A stretch of 64,000 bases of DNA from Herbaspirillum sp. LeCh32-8. GTDB taxonomy: Bacteria > Pseudomonadota > Gammaproteobacteria > Burkholderiales > Burkholderiaceae_D. The stretch spans positions 62,001-126,000 of the forward strand of contig NZ_JAGIPZ010000010.1 of NCBI RefSeq assembly GCF_017814915.1. Reading direction: 5' to 3'. A program made the translations under genes and the position numbers. This document shows, piece after piece, positions 42,039 through 50,345 of this stretch. The notes below the pieces were generated by a model, which was not told the origin of the DNA, did no database searches, and saw only the letters and a program-made list of their open reading frames with translations. Each line of letters starts with the position of its first letter. The stretch's first letter is position 1.

Positions 42039-42061
42039 AGTAGAACTTATAGTAGAGCTTA
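42039..42061 (+). repeat. Tandem 11-base direct repeat upstream of a small gene
   Basis: AGTAGAACTTA and AGTAGAGCTTA, spaced 12 bases apart with one mismatch, just before the start at 42073. Possibly a regulator site; TATAGT between them could be a -10 box. The 450-base gap 41623-42072 holds no other feature that I can support. Confidence 0.4.
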
Positions 42062-42072
42062 AGGACGGGGAG

Positions 42073-42348
42073 ATGGCAATGGAGACGAGAACGCTGCTTG
42101 TGGAGCATTATCTGCTTCTGATCAAGAACATCGCCTACCTTACCGCGCACGGCATCCAGTATCTGGAACGCATGGAGCCGCTTTTACTGCGCGCGATAGA
42201 CCATTTGCATGTGGCGCATGTTGCTGATGCGCCTACCTGCAAGGCGCTTTTAACGCTCGCCATAGAAGATGAGCTTTGTCATGTGCACAGCCAGCATCCG
42301 CAATATGCGCATTCCCTTCGCATGGCGCTGCAGAGCCTCGGCCGCTAA
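42073..42348 (+). CDS. Small hypothetical helical protein, 91 aa
   Basis: MAMETRTLLVEHYLLLIKNI...; a second ATG at 42079 has the better spacing to GGGGAG and may be the true start. Predicted all-helical and soluble, His-rich ('AIDHLHVAHVADAP', 'DELCHVHSQHPQYAHSLRMA'), which might bind metal. No family recognised. Direct repeats lie just upstream. Confidence 0.6.
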   Translation: MAMETRTLLVEHYLLLIKNIAYLTAHGIQYLERMEPLLLRAIDHLHVAHVADAPTCKALLTLAIEDELCHVHSQHPQYAHSLRMALQSLGR

Positions 42349-42383
42349 TCGCGCGCCAGTCTGACGGGGCGCGCCGCCCACAT

Positions 42384-42623
42384 TCACTCACCGGGCACGT
42401 TGTCCGTGTTCAGATGCGCGACGATGGCTTCGCACCACTCGATGCCGCGCGCCACCGCCTGAGCCTCGCTGGCAAAAACGCCATTCACCTTGCGCCACTG
42501 CGTCAGGGGCTCGTCATCCATCACTACCTGGGCGGCGTCCAGCTGCCATCCGTCGGCTTGTTCGCTGTAGCGAAAGCGATAGAGATATTTTCCCTCGTGT
42601 GCTTTTCGTTCGTAGATCGGCAT
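42384..42623 (-). CDS. Small hypothetical protein with ARGIxWCE motif (paralogue)
   Basis: 79 aa from ATG 42623 (MPIYERKAHEGKYLYRFRYS). An extended N-terminal half is followed by a helix 'AVARGIEWCEAIVAHLN', shared with the protein at 39041-39334. Acidic and soluble. Function unknown; it sits among stress-type genes. Confidence 0.65.
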   Translation of the reverse strand: MPIYERKAHEGKYLYRFRYSEQADGWQLDAAQVVMDDEPLTQWRKVNGVFASEAQAVARGIEWCEAIVAHLNTDNVPGE

Positions 42624-42893
42624 AGCGTGTTGGTTGCGAAGGCGCCCCGGCGCGGTGAATTCTTGTCGACGTGGTGATATCTCTCGCGCCGGACTCGGCG
42701 CTTGCCGGTTTGAACGCCCCATCGAGTCCCGGTTCCGCGATCGACCAGGCTCTGTCAGCGGGCTCGCACGGGCGTGCGCTCGATCCTACCGCGCCATCGG
42801 CGTCTTCCCACACGCACGGCGGGCATCGGCCGATAGCGCATCCACCGCCGACACCGCATGCTCAGTGATGTCTCCTATTGCTCAAGAGGTTGT

Positions 42894-44282
42894 ATGCGAA
42901 CCACCGCACATGAATTGGCGGCAGCCGAGTCGGCGTCACGTCGCTATCAGGATCATTCCGCCATCGCATCCGCCGGCGGCATCGCTGCCGAGGTTTATGG
43001 CAGTTTGTTCGTACCCGGACCCAATGCGTCGGCATTGCTTGCCGGTCGGCAATTTCTTGATGCGCGGCTGCGCGACGCCGAAGCGCTGGATTGCGATCTG
43101 CCTGCGGATCCCGCATTGCTCGCAGCATGGATGGAAGAGCGTAGCCTGCGCGTGGGTGAGGCGTATGAGGAATATCTGCAACAGCGCACCGCTGGCGCGC
43201 CTCGCCGATTCTTCTCGAGTCGCGCCCATGCGCTGAACTTTCTGATGCGGGTCGCGCCGACCAAGCTGGTGGACGGCGCCTGGCTCTACAGTGCGCTCAA
43301 AGGTTGGCGCGATCCGCTGTTGGCTCCGCTCATCCTCACTTATCTGGAAGAATTGGGGGACGGAGATCCGGCGATGAACCATGTAGCCTTGTTCCGCAGT
43401 CTGCTTCAGTCCAGTGGCTGTGAGCACACAGGGCGGCTGTCGGATGAGCATTACGTGCAGGGCGCGATACAACTGGCGCTGGCCCATCACGGCCATGATT
43501 TGCAGGCCGAGGTATTCGGCTTCAATCTAGGTTATGAGCAATTACCGCTACATCTGCTTATCACGGCCTATGAACTTAACGAGCTGGGCATCGATCCTTA
43601 CTATTTCACGCTGCATGTCACCATCGACAATGCCGCAAGCGGTCATGCCAGGAAGGCGGCGCAAGCAGTCATGGCAGCCGCGGCCCTCGCTCCCGACCGT
43701 GAGCGCTTCCTGCTGGGCGTAAGGCGCGGCTATCTGCTCAACGAGCTTGGCGCCAGCACCATGAGCGTGATCGAATCATTCGATACGCAGCGCGAAGTGG
43801 TCAGGATCCTGGCGGAGAAGGCCCGCTACGGGAAAATGATGCACTCGGACTATTGCCGCATCGGCGGCAAGACCGTCAACGAGTGGCTTGAAGAGCCCGC
43901 CTCGATCGCCCGGTTTCTCGTGGAGCTGGTGAACGGAAAGTGGATACTCCGCGGTGCCCCGGCAGAGCACAGCCGCTTCTGGCGCCTCGTGAACGCAGCC
44001 GGCGGCGAAATGTTCGGCGTATTTACCAGCTACGAAAAAGCTGTACTGAAAGAATGGATCGAAGACGGCCGCGTGCCGGCGCCGCGCACCGCGAGCTTTC
44101 GCGCCAAAGCGCGGACGAGCATGGCGGCAACCGGGCCTGTCGAGGTTCCTTTCACCCCCCGCTCTGTTGCTGATTTAGATGAACTGATCGCCGAATTGGC
44201 GCCGGGCCGTCATTATTTTTCTGATGGTTTACTGGCCACGCGCGTCTTCAGCCGCGCTTATCGTCATGGGCCAACAAGTTAA
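42894..44282 (+). CDS. Iron-containing redox enzyme, heme-oxygenase-like diiron (HDO) family candidate
   Basis: 462 aa from ATG 42894, preceded by AAGAGG; a reading from 42858 lacks that site. The middle part (about 120-330) is helical with a spaced carboxylate/histidine set fitting the HDO superfamily: 'LTYLEELGDGDPAMNHVALF', 'GFNLGYEQLPLHLLITAYEL', 'YYFTLHVTIDNAASGHARKA'. HDO enzymes use two irons and O2 to oxidise amines, fatty acids or amino acids. The last 130 residues form an additional helical region. No partner biosynthetic gene is adjacent, so the substrate is open. Confidence 0.65.
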   Translation: MRTTAHELAAAESASRRYQDHSAIASAGGIAAEVYGSLFVPGPNASALLAGRQFLDARLRDAEALDCDLPADPALLAAWMEERSLRVGEAYEEYLQQRTAGAPRRFFSSRAHALNFLMRVAPTKLVDGAWLYSALKGWRDPLLAPLILTYLEELGDGDPAMNHVALFRSLLQSSGCEHTGRLSDEHYVQGAIQLALAHHGHDLQAEVFGFNLGYEQLPLHLLITAYELNELGIDPYYFTLHVTIDNAASGHARKAAQAVMAAAALAPDRERFLLGVRRGYLLNELGASTMSVIESFDTQREVVRILAEKARYGKMMHSDYCRIGGKTVNEWLEEPASIARFLVELVNGKWILRGAPAEHSRFWRLVNAAGGEMFGVFTSYEKAVLKEWIEDGRVPAPRTASFRAKARTSMAATGPVEVPFTPRSVADLDELIAELAPGRHYFSDGLLATRVFSRAYRHGPTS

Positions 44283-44406
44283 TGGCTTCTTTGATGATGG
44301 ATAGGGGGAGACGGTGACGCCTGGATGGTAACGTCTCCCTATCGGGTTGGCGTCAAGCCGCCACCCTACCCTGTCGTCGCTATCGATGAGGCCGCTGCCA
44401 GCCTGG

Positions 44407-44682
44407 TCAATCAGATTCGCCCGCATCTGCAAGCTTCTCATCAAGCCGGTCGATCGCTGTGCGCGTGTGCTTTTCGGCGTTGGCCAGGGCATCGTGTGGA
44501 TCGGCGTACGACATCGCCTCCGGGACAAACAACAGCAAGCCATCCACATGGACGACCGCAACCCATCCGCTGTGGTCACGGGCGGCCAGCACGCGGATCG
44601 ACAGCTTCCTGCCCTTGTACGTCAGCTTTGCCGTCACCGCCGGTGGTCGGTCTTTCGATGCTTTGCGCCGGTAGATACTCAT
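44407..44682 (-). CDS. Small hypothetical protein, 91 aa
   Basis: From ATG 44682 with GGGAGG upstream (MSIYRRKASKDRPPAVTAKL). A beta-rich N-terminal half ('KLTYKGRKLSIRVLAARDHS') and a charged C-terminal helix ('HDALANAEKHTRTAIDRLDE'). It has the same general build as the other small stress-patch proteins but lacks the ARGIxWCE motif. Function unknown. Confidence 0.65.
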   Translation of the reverse strand: MSIYRRKASKDRPPAVTAKLTYKGRKLSIRVLAARDHSGWVAVVHVDGLLLFVPEAMSYADPHDALANAEKHTRTAIDRLDEKLADAGESD

Positions 44683-44793
44683 CCGCCAGTCCTCCCTGGG
44701 CCAACTCATCGGTTTGCACCGTTGATCCGCGGCAGCCGCTGCATTCACGCCCGGGCGCTTGCGCCCCGTGGGTCGCGAAAATCGTGCGTCTGC

Positions 44794-44979
44794 CTATTCG
44801 TCTTTTTGGGGCGTGCCCTTCTCTGTCAATACCCCGCCCGGCCCGGGCTTCTGAACGCCCGCGGGAGCGTGCAAAGGCGCCTGCCCTCCCATCGTTCCCT
44901 GCTTTCCTTCGGCCTCCTTTTCGTAATGCGTCTCGCGTGAGGTCTCGCCGGGCTTTGCCTCATTTTTCTGTTCGCGCAT
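44794..44979 (-). CDS. Small disordered hydrophilic protein, 61 aa
   Basis: From ATG 44979 with GAGGAG six bases upstream; an earlier ATG at 44985 abuts that site. Sequence is rich in Glu, Lys, Gly and Pro ('MREQKNEAKPGETSRETHYE', 'GPGGVLTEKGTPQKDE') and probably intrinsically disordered. Such proteins are often general-stress or desiccation proteins. No family recognised. Confidence 0.6.
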   Translation of the reverse strand: MREQKNEAKPGETSRETHYEKEAEGKQGTMGGQAPLHAPAGVQKPGPGGVLTEKGTPQKDE

Positions 44980-45160
44980 ATTCATCTCCTCAAAATATGC
45001 AGACTAATGCGCTGAGGGCCTGCTTCCCATCGGGATAAAACGCTTTCGTTCGTCAGAAAAATCCTCACATTCGGAGAGCCGGCTTTAGAAAGGCAAACGT
45101 CCTGGTGAATCTAAGTCTGCGGGCGGCAGTCAAACTTCCATCCAATATCAGGAGTGCGCG

Positions 45161-45646
45161 ATGAACGTGCAATGGGATGAGCTCACCAGCTTCAGCGTCT
45201 CACCGCTGGAAATCGTACTGCGGGGCACCTTGATCTATCTGTTCTTGTTTGTGTTCTTCCGATTCGTTCTCAGGCGCGACACCGGCAATGTGGGCGTGGG
45301 CGATTTCCTGTTGGTGGTGATCGTCGCTGACGCGTCGCAGAACGGCATGAGCGGCGACTCCGACACTGTGCCCGATGCCCTGTTGTTGGTATTGACCTTG
45401 ATGACCTGGAACTACCTGATCGACGTGGCCAGCTTTCATTCCACCCGGCTGCGCAAGCTGCTGGAGCCGCGACCATTGCCCCTGGTTCAACATGGCCGGC
45501 TGCTGCGCCGGAACATGCGCAAGGAATTTGTGACCATCGACGAGATCCACGCCAAGCTTCGGGAAAAAGGCATCGGCGAGCTTGCCGAAGTCGAGGCCAT
45601 GACCATGGAAAGCGACGGAGAAATCAGCGTGCTCAGGAAAAAGTAA
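45161..45646 (+). CDS. DUF421 (YetF-type) membrane protein
   Basis: 161 aa. Two to three N-terminal helices ('GTLIYLFLFVFFRFVLRRDT', 'DALLLVLTLMTWNYLIDVAS') and a cytoplasmic YetF-like domain ('LVQHGRLLRRNMRKEFVTID', 'EIHAKLREKGIGELAEVEAM'). The family pattern 'GNVGVGDFLLVVIVADASQN' is seen. Function unknown; frequent in stress regulons. A second DUF421 protein is encoded at 49657. Confidence 0.85.
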   Translation: MNVQWDELTSFSVSPLEIVLRGTLIYLFLFVFFRFVLRRDTGNVGVGDFLLVVIVADASQNGMSGDSDTVPDALLLVLTLMTWNYLIDVASFHSTRLRKLLEPRPLPLVQHGRLLRRNMRKEFVTIDEIHAKLREKGIGELAEVEAMTMESDGEISVLRKK

Positions 45647-45707
45647 GCTGTTCTTTATTCAGGGGCCGGGGCTCTCAACGATTTTCAAACCTGGCAAAGG
45701 GGATGAG

Positions 45708-45959
45708 ATGAAACAGATGTATGCCGTGATCAGTTATCGCGATTTCGAGATCCGGGTGCTGTGCGCAGAGAAAGACTTGTCGTGGTTCATCCTTGAGCTC
45801 GATGCGCTCAATCCTGACTCCCCCGGGGATCGGCTGGTCGCAAGCGGATTCGACCTGCAGACGCCTTATGCGAGCGGCGAGACGGCGATAGAGGCAGGAC
45901 ATGCCGAGGGCCGGCGGATAGTGGATGAAAAACTGCGGCTTCCCGACGGGCATGCCTGA
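45708..45959 (+). CDS. Small hypothetical protein, 83 aa
   Basis: MKQMYAVISYRDFEIRVLCA...; beta-rich first half, helix at the end ('ETAIEAGHAEGRRIVDEKLR'). Follows the DUF421 gene by 61 bases in the same direction and probably shares its transcript. The build resembles the protein at 523-741. Function unknown. Confidence 0.65.
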   Translation: MKQMYAVISYRDFEIRVLCAEKDLSWFILELDALNPDSPGDRLVASGFDLQTPYASGETAIEAGHAEGRRIVDEKLRLPDGHA

Positions 45960-46020
45960 CAGGAAGCGATATGCAGCGGAAAATGAGCGAATGCAACGCG
46001 GCGACGGTGCTGCGGCCGGC

Positions 46021-47082
46021 TCACCCGAGGCGCCGATGACGAGAAAAGAAATCCAGCATCAGCCTGCTGGCGCTGGGACCTTTCGCATGAAAGGGAACGC
46101 TTTCATCCCCGCCGCTCCAGGCATGTCCCAGCCCTTCTATCTGGACGGAGCGCAACAACAGCTTGCGCCCTGCGCGATAGTCGCGAACCAGCATGCGGCG
46201 CTTGCGCCTTGTTGCTGAAGAAGTTCGACCAAATGCCTTGGTCACCGGCGGTTGCGCCAGAGGCTGCCAAGCCTGATTGAGCCGGAGGAACTGCCGCTCC
46301 AACTGCCTTCCGTTGATCGATCGCACCACCTGGTCGTTGTCGCCGCAAAGAAGAATGGCAGGCATGGGGGCGGCAGCGCCACGTTTTTTCAATATGTCAT
46401 CGATAGGCGCCTCAACATGCAGAGCGCCGTGTTGCATGACGCGTATGGCTCCGGCTGCGCTGCGGCAGGCCCCGAACACAGGACCGCAGTGCATGCCGAC
46501 CGCCGCGATCAGCTCCGGATAATGAAGAGCAAGAATATGGGCCATTGCCGCGCCCGCCGATATGCCGCAGACATAAATGCGTTGCGGGTCAATCTGGTAG
46601 AGAGTAAGCAACTCCCTGATCAGATGTGCAATGAGCGCGGCATCTGCGCCACCGCGCTGCGTAGTGCAGTCGTACCACGTCCAGCATCGTCGCGCATGGG
46701 CGCCAAGTGACTGCTCGGGATAAACAACGGCGTATCCCTTGCTCTCTGCCAGCACATTCATGCCGGTTCCTTTTGCAAGCTCATCTGCATCCTGGTGACA
46801 GCCGTGCAGCATGATCACCAGCGGCATGCCGGCGGCATCCCTGGCCGGAGGGGATGGCAAGAACAGCCGGTAGCTCAGGCCCCTTCCCGCGCCCTCCTTG
46901 GCGAAACGGCGCGGCAGCCAGCTAGCCGCCGGGGCGGCGCCCTTATCGGATGTTCGCCCGGAATAAGCGGCTGCACCTTGCGCAACCCCGCGCTTTTTAA
47001 TGCCGGCCCGAATGCGCCGGCCCTGCTGCCTCACCAGCTTTTCGATCCCGCGATACCACAATCGATTCAGCTTCCTGAACAT
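46021..47082 (-). CDS. Esterase of the PHB depolymerase family
   Basis: 353 aa alpha/beta hydrolase. 'PLVIMLHGCHQDADELAKGT' is the oxyanion-hole region, nucleophile Ser in 'VCGISAGAAMAHILALHYPE', Asp in 'ILLCGDNDQVV', His in 'IEGLGHAWSGGD', the C-terminal block common to extracellular short-chain PHA depolymerases and LpqC-like esterases. There is no clear signal peptide: the N-terminus is basic (MFRKLNRLWYRGIEKLVRQQ), so it may be cytoplasmic and act on intracellular polymer or other esters. Monocistronic. Confidence 0.82.
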   Translation of the reverse strand: MFRKLNRLWYRGIEKLVRQQGRRIRAGIKKRGVAQGAAAYSGRTSDKGAAPAASWLPRRFAKEGAGRGLSYRLFLPSPPARDAAGMPLVIMLHGCHQDADELAKGTGMNVLAESKGYAVVYPEQSLGAHARRCWTWYDCTTQRGGADAALIAHLIRELLTLYQIDPQRIYVCGISAGAAMAHILALHYPELIAAVGMHCGPVFGACRSAAGAIRVMQHGALHVEAPIDDILKKRGAAAPMPAILLCGDNDQVVRSINGRQLERQFLRLNQAWQPLAQPPVTKAFGRTSSATRRKRRMLVRDYRAGRKLLLRSVQIEGLGHAWSGGDESVPFHAKGPSASRLMLDFFSRHRRLG

Positions 47083-47171
47083 AAGGGAACGCGCCCGGGC
47101 TCAAGTGTTGGAGGAGCAACAGAGGCACCGCGGCAAGATCCTCGGCTGAAGACCTTGTCCACCGGAAGGCC

Positions 47172-47645
47172 TCAGGCTGCAACGGGCGTCAGGCCGTGCT
47201 CTTCGCGCATCTGGTTCTTCCCCTTGAGCAGCTCGGCGCCGATGACCGACAAATCCAGCCTGGCCTTCTTCACCTTTGGGAACATCTCGGTCTCTTCCTC
47301 TTCCACGTGATGCTTGATCTGCTCGCCCAACACCTTGATCTTGGCGTCGAACATGGGATCATCCGGCTTGAGCTGTCCGATCTGTTTGATCAGATCCTTG
47401 GCGCCGGCGTGCTCCACTACCGATTCATTCATCAGGTCATCGTCATCGATCTTTTGCCGCACTTGCGGATAGAAGATTTTCTCCTCGATCTCCATATGGA
47501 TCAGCAGCGCGCTGCAGACCTTTTTGGCGATCTCCATTCTTTCCTGGGCGCTGGCTTTATCTTTCATCTTTTCATATTGATCGAACAAAGACTCGGCTTC
47601 GCGATGGTCGGCTTCCAACAGTTTGATTGCGTCCTGGCTATCCAT
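47172..47645 (-). CDS. Hemerythrin HHE-domain protein
   Basis: 157 aa from ATG 47645 with GGAGA upstream; the open frame to 47759 is leader. Four-helix bundle with diiron ligands in 'LLEADHREAESLFDQY', 'LLIHMEIEEKIFYP', 'VVEHAGAKDLIKQI' and 'QIKHHVEEEETEMFP'. Such proteins bind oxygen or nitric oxide or protect iron-sulphur centres. Downstream of the alcohol dehydrogenase (140 bases), same strand, within a stress-type set. Confidence 0.88.
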   Translation of the reverse strand: MDSQDAIKLLEADHREAESLFDQYEKMKDKASAQERMEIAKKVCSALLIHMEIEEKIFYPQVRQKIDDDDLMNESVVEHAGAKDLIKQIGQLKPDDPMFDAKIKVLGEQIKHHVEEEETEMFPKVKKARLDLSVIGAELLKGKNQMREEHGLTPVAA

Positions 47646-47784
47646 AATGGTCTCCTGTGAAGTGGCTTGGTGCAACAGGTTCATCATGCTCACGCGGACC
47701 GGATCCCGACATCGGTGATTCTCTGGTTTTGCTGTGAGAAGCTTCCGACGAAGGGGCATCCGCGCGACGTAGCCGGCGCCAGGT

Positions 47785-48945
47785 TCAAGGGGTCAGCACT
47801 ACCTTGCGGCAGTTTTCCTGCTTCTCGTTGAATATTTTGTAGCCCTGCGCGGCCTGCGCAAGCGGCAAACGGTGAGTAATGATGGCTTCGGGATGCAGCC
47901 GTCCCTCCTCGATGAAGCCGAGCAGCTCGGGCATGTAGTGCTGAACATGAGTCTGCCCGGTCTTGACCGAGGCACCCTTCTCGAAGATGTCGCCGAACAT
48001 GAAGCCATGGATGAAACCGGCATACACGCCCGGCACGCTGATGGTTCCCCCTCGCCTCACCGAGGCAATGCACTGGCGCAGCGCCTGGCCGCTGCTGCCC
48101 TCCAGCTTGATTGCAGCCATCGCGGTCTCCAGCGTGCTGCCCTTGGCCTCGAAGCCCACCGCATCGATGACCGCATCCACGCCGCGGCCGGATGTGTTGC
48201 TGATGATGTGGTCGGCGGCATCAAGCTCGTCGAAGTTGACCGGGATCACACCGTACTGCTCCGCTGCAAATTGCAGCCGGTAAGCATGGTGATCAACCAT
48301 GAAAATTTTCTCCGCGCCCAACATGCGTGCACTGGCTGCAGCCATCTGACCCACGGGTCCGGCTCCGTAGATTGCCACGCTGGAGCCGGCCTTCACGCCG
48401 CCATTCTTCGCGGCCTGATAACCGGTCGGCAAGATGTCGCTCAGGAACAGCACCTGCTCATCGGCCAGTGTGCCCGGCACCTTGATAGGACCGACGTTGG
48501 CCTTCGGTACACGCACGTACTCTGCCTGACCGCCCGGCATGCCGCCGTAGAGGTGACTGTAGCCGAACAAGGCGGCGCCCGAGCGGATGCCCTTGCCGTT
48601 CATGATTGATCCCCGATCCGGATTGGTGGTTTCGCACGCCGAGTAGAGGTGCTGGTCGCAGAAAAAACAGCTGCCGCAGGCGATCACGAAAGGCACTACC
48701 ACGCGGTCACCCACCTGCAGCCTGGTGACGGCGGGCCCGGCCTCGACCACCTCGCCCATGAACTCGTGGCCCAGGATGTCGCCTTCGCGCATCGTCGGGA
48801 TCTTGCCCCGGTAGAGGTGAAGGTCGGAACCGCAGATGGCTGTCGCGGTGACCTTCAGGATGATGTCGTCAGGCTCCTGCAACATCGGGTCGGGTACGTT
48901 GTCGACTCGCACATCGTGCGAGGAATGGTAGATCAATGCGCGCAC
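47785..48945 (-). CDS. Zinc-dependent alcohol dehydrogenase (MDR family)
   Basis: 386 aa from GTG 48945 (GGAGAACGCC before it); the frame is open to 49206 but overlaps the next small gene. Catalytic zinc ligands Cys38 ('[14 protein letters not shown]') and His-Glu in '[10 protein letters not shown]', structural zinc cysteines in '[16 protein letters not shown]', and the dinucleotide site '[20 protein letters not shown]'. Subgroup resembles glutathione-independent formaldehyde or threonine dehydrogenases. The substrate is uncertain; position among small stress proteins suggests aldehyde detoxification. Confidence 0.88.
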   Translation of the reverse strand: MRALIYHSSHDVRVDNVPDPMLQEPDDIILKVTATAICGSDLHLYRGKIPTMREGDILGHEFMGEVVEAGPAVTRLQVGDRVVVPFVIACGSCFFCDQHLYSACETTNPDRGSIMNGKGIRSGAALFGYSHLYGGMPGGQAEYVRVPKANVGPIKVPGTLADEQVLFLSDILPTGYQAAKNGGVKAGSSVAIYGAGPVGQMAAASARMLGAEKIFMVDHHAYRLQFAAEQYGVIPVNFDELDAADHIISNTSGRGVDAVIDAVGFEAKGSTLETAMAAIKLEGSSGQALRQCIASVRRGGTISVPGVYAGFIHGFMFGDIFEKGASVKTGQTHVQHYMPELLGFIEEGRLHPEAIITHRLPLAQAAQGYKIFNEKQENCRKVVLTP

Positions 48946-48982
48946 GGCGTTCTCCGGTTGAGGTGGGCGGCGATACGAGATG

Positions 48983-49171
48983 TCATTGCTCGCGCCGCGC
49001 AGGCGGCTGAACGGCATCGAACTCGGGCTTGGCAATTTCCTTGTTGGGGCTGTCGGTATCGGTCTCGCGATTTTCGATGTGCTCGCCCTTGGCCTGGCGG
49101 CTGGTCGCATCACCGGCGCTCTGACGCGGGCTGGGATTTTCGCGTGAAGGGATGTTCGATTCGATGGACAT
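48983..49171 (-). CDS. Small disordered hydrophilic protein, 62 aa
   Basis: From ATG 49171 with GAGGAGG five bases upstream ([20 protein letters not shown]). Rich in Ser, Pro, Glu and Asn and likely disordered; no domain. It ends 37 bases before the alcohol dehydrogenase and is probably co-transcribed with it and with the repeat protein upstream. Confidence 0.65.
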   Translation of the reverse strand: MSIESNIPSRENPSPRQSAGDATSRQAKGEHIENRETDTDSPNKEIAKPEFDAVQPPARREQ

Positions 49172-49250
49172 GGCGGCCTCCTCATGGTTGAACTTTGACG
49201 AAGCAACGGCCGCCCTTCGGACGGCCGTTGCTGGAAACGCGTTCAGCAAG

Positions 49251-49430
49251 TCACTTGGTGTTCTTGTGGCTTTGCTGACCGGCCTTCACGTGCTGCTCGT
49301 GGCTGCCCCCTTGCGATGAGCTGGCCGACTTCGCGGTGCTGCTGTCCGATGCCGGAGAATTCTTGTGGCTTTGCTGCCCTGCCTTGACGTGTTGTTCGTG
49401 GCTGCCGCCGCGGGTGTGTTCGCTAGACAT
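49251..49430 (-). CDS. KGG/Con-10-like repeat stress protein, 59 aa
   Basis: From ATG 49430 with AAGGAGAT upstream. The protein contains the 17-residue unit GGSHEQHVKAGQQSHKN twice, separated by a Ser/Ala-rich linker, and ends KNTK. The unit resembles the KGG stress-induced repeats seen in bacterial and fungal general-stress proteins. Very hydrophilic, probably disordered. First gene of the likely unit leading to the alcohol dehydrogenase. Confidence 0.75.
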   Translation of the reverse strand: MSSEHTRGGSHEQHVKAGQQSHKNSPASDSSTAKSASSSQGGSHEQHVKAGQQSHKNTK

Positions 49431-49656
49431 ATGCATATCTCCTTGGATGTTTGAAAGACTCGGAAGTGCGAAGTGCACTACCGAGCATTCAGACTAACGG
49501 CCCGCCCCCGAGGCGGCTATCAGTCAGGCACGCCTTGCGCAGTGAGCGTTCGCTGACGGACAAGTCAGCGCGGGTTGATGAGAGTCGTATTCGCACCCGC
49601 CTGGAATCAAGCCGGCGAGACTGCGGTCGAATCTGGAAACCGACAAGGAGGCTCTC

Positions 49657-50190
49657 ATGGATTTTCCAGCACTGTACGCCGGCATTTGGGACGGCCTTGA
49701 TCTGCTCGGAAAGAGCGACGAACTGGACGCGTCGTCGATGGTCGTGCGTGCGCTCTTGGTGTTTCTCGCCACACTGCTGTTCCTGCGCACTGCGGGCCGG
49801 CGCTCATTCGGTCAGGGCAGCGCGTTCGATCTGTGCCTGATGGTGCTGCTCGGGGCGATCCTCAGCCGCGCGGTAGTGGGTGCGTCCGCCATGCTGCCGA
49901 CTTTATGCGCGGGCGCCACGATCGTATTGTTGCATCGCCTTCTGGCCATGCTATTGATACGTTGGCCGGGATTGGACGACCTGTTGAGCGGACGGGAGCG
50001 AATCCTGATTCGGGATGGCAAAGAGCAGCCGCGGGAGATGCACGCCGGCCTCATCAGCCGACATGATCTGAAGACCGCTTTACGCAAGACGGGAAACGGC
50101 GCCGACCTTGATCAGGTCGTTCTGGCGGTGTTGGAGCGCAACGGAGAGATCAGCGTGGTACGGCAGTCCCGGCATGCCGATCCGCAATAA
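49657..50190 (+). CDS. DUF421 (YetF-type) membrane protein, second copy
   Basis: 177 aa with AAGGAGG before the ATG. Helices at about 28-48 ('MVVRALLVFLATLLFLRTAG') and 55-105, family pattern 'GRRSFGQGSAFDLCLMVLLG', and a C-terminal YetF domain ('LIRDGKEQPREMHAGLISRH', 'DLKTALRKTGNGADLDQVVL', 'ERNGEISVV'). Only distantly similar to the DUF421 protein at 45161, so not a recent duplication. Function unknown. Confidence 0.85.
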   Translation: MDFPALYAGIWDGLDLLGKSDELDASSMVVRALLVFLATLLFLRTAGRRSFGQGSAFDLCLMVLLGAILSRAVVGASAMLPTLCAGATIVLLHRLLAMLLIRWPGLDDLLSGRERILIRDGKEQPREMHAGLISRHDLKTALRKTGNGADLDQVVLAVLERNGEISVVRQSRHADPQ

Positions 50191-50345
50191 GCTCCAGAGC
50201 GAACGTGACGCAACCATTGACAGAACAACAAGCAGTATTGCTCCGTCTCCTCTACCGGCTGCGAGCCCATCAAATATGCTGTTTGTCCTACAGCGACTTC
50301 GGATGGGCTCACATAAAATCGCGCTATCCATCCATAAGGCATGTC

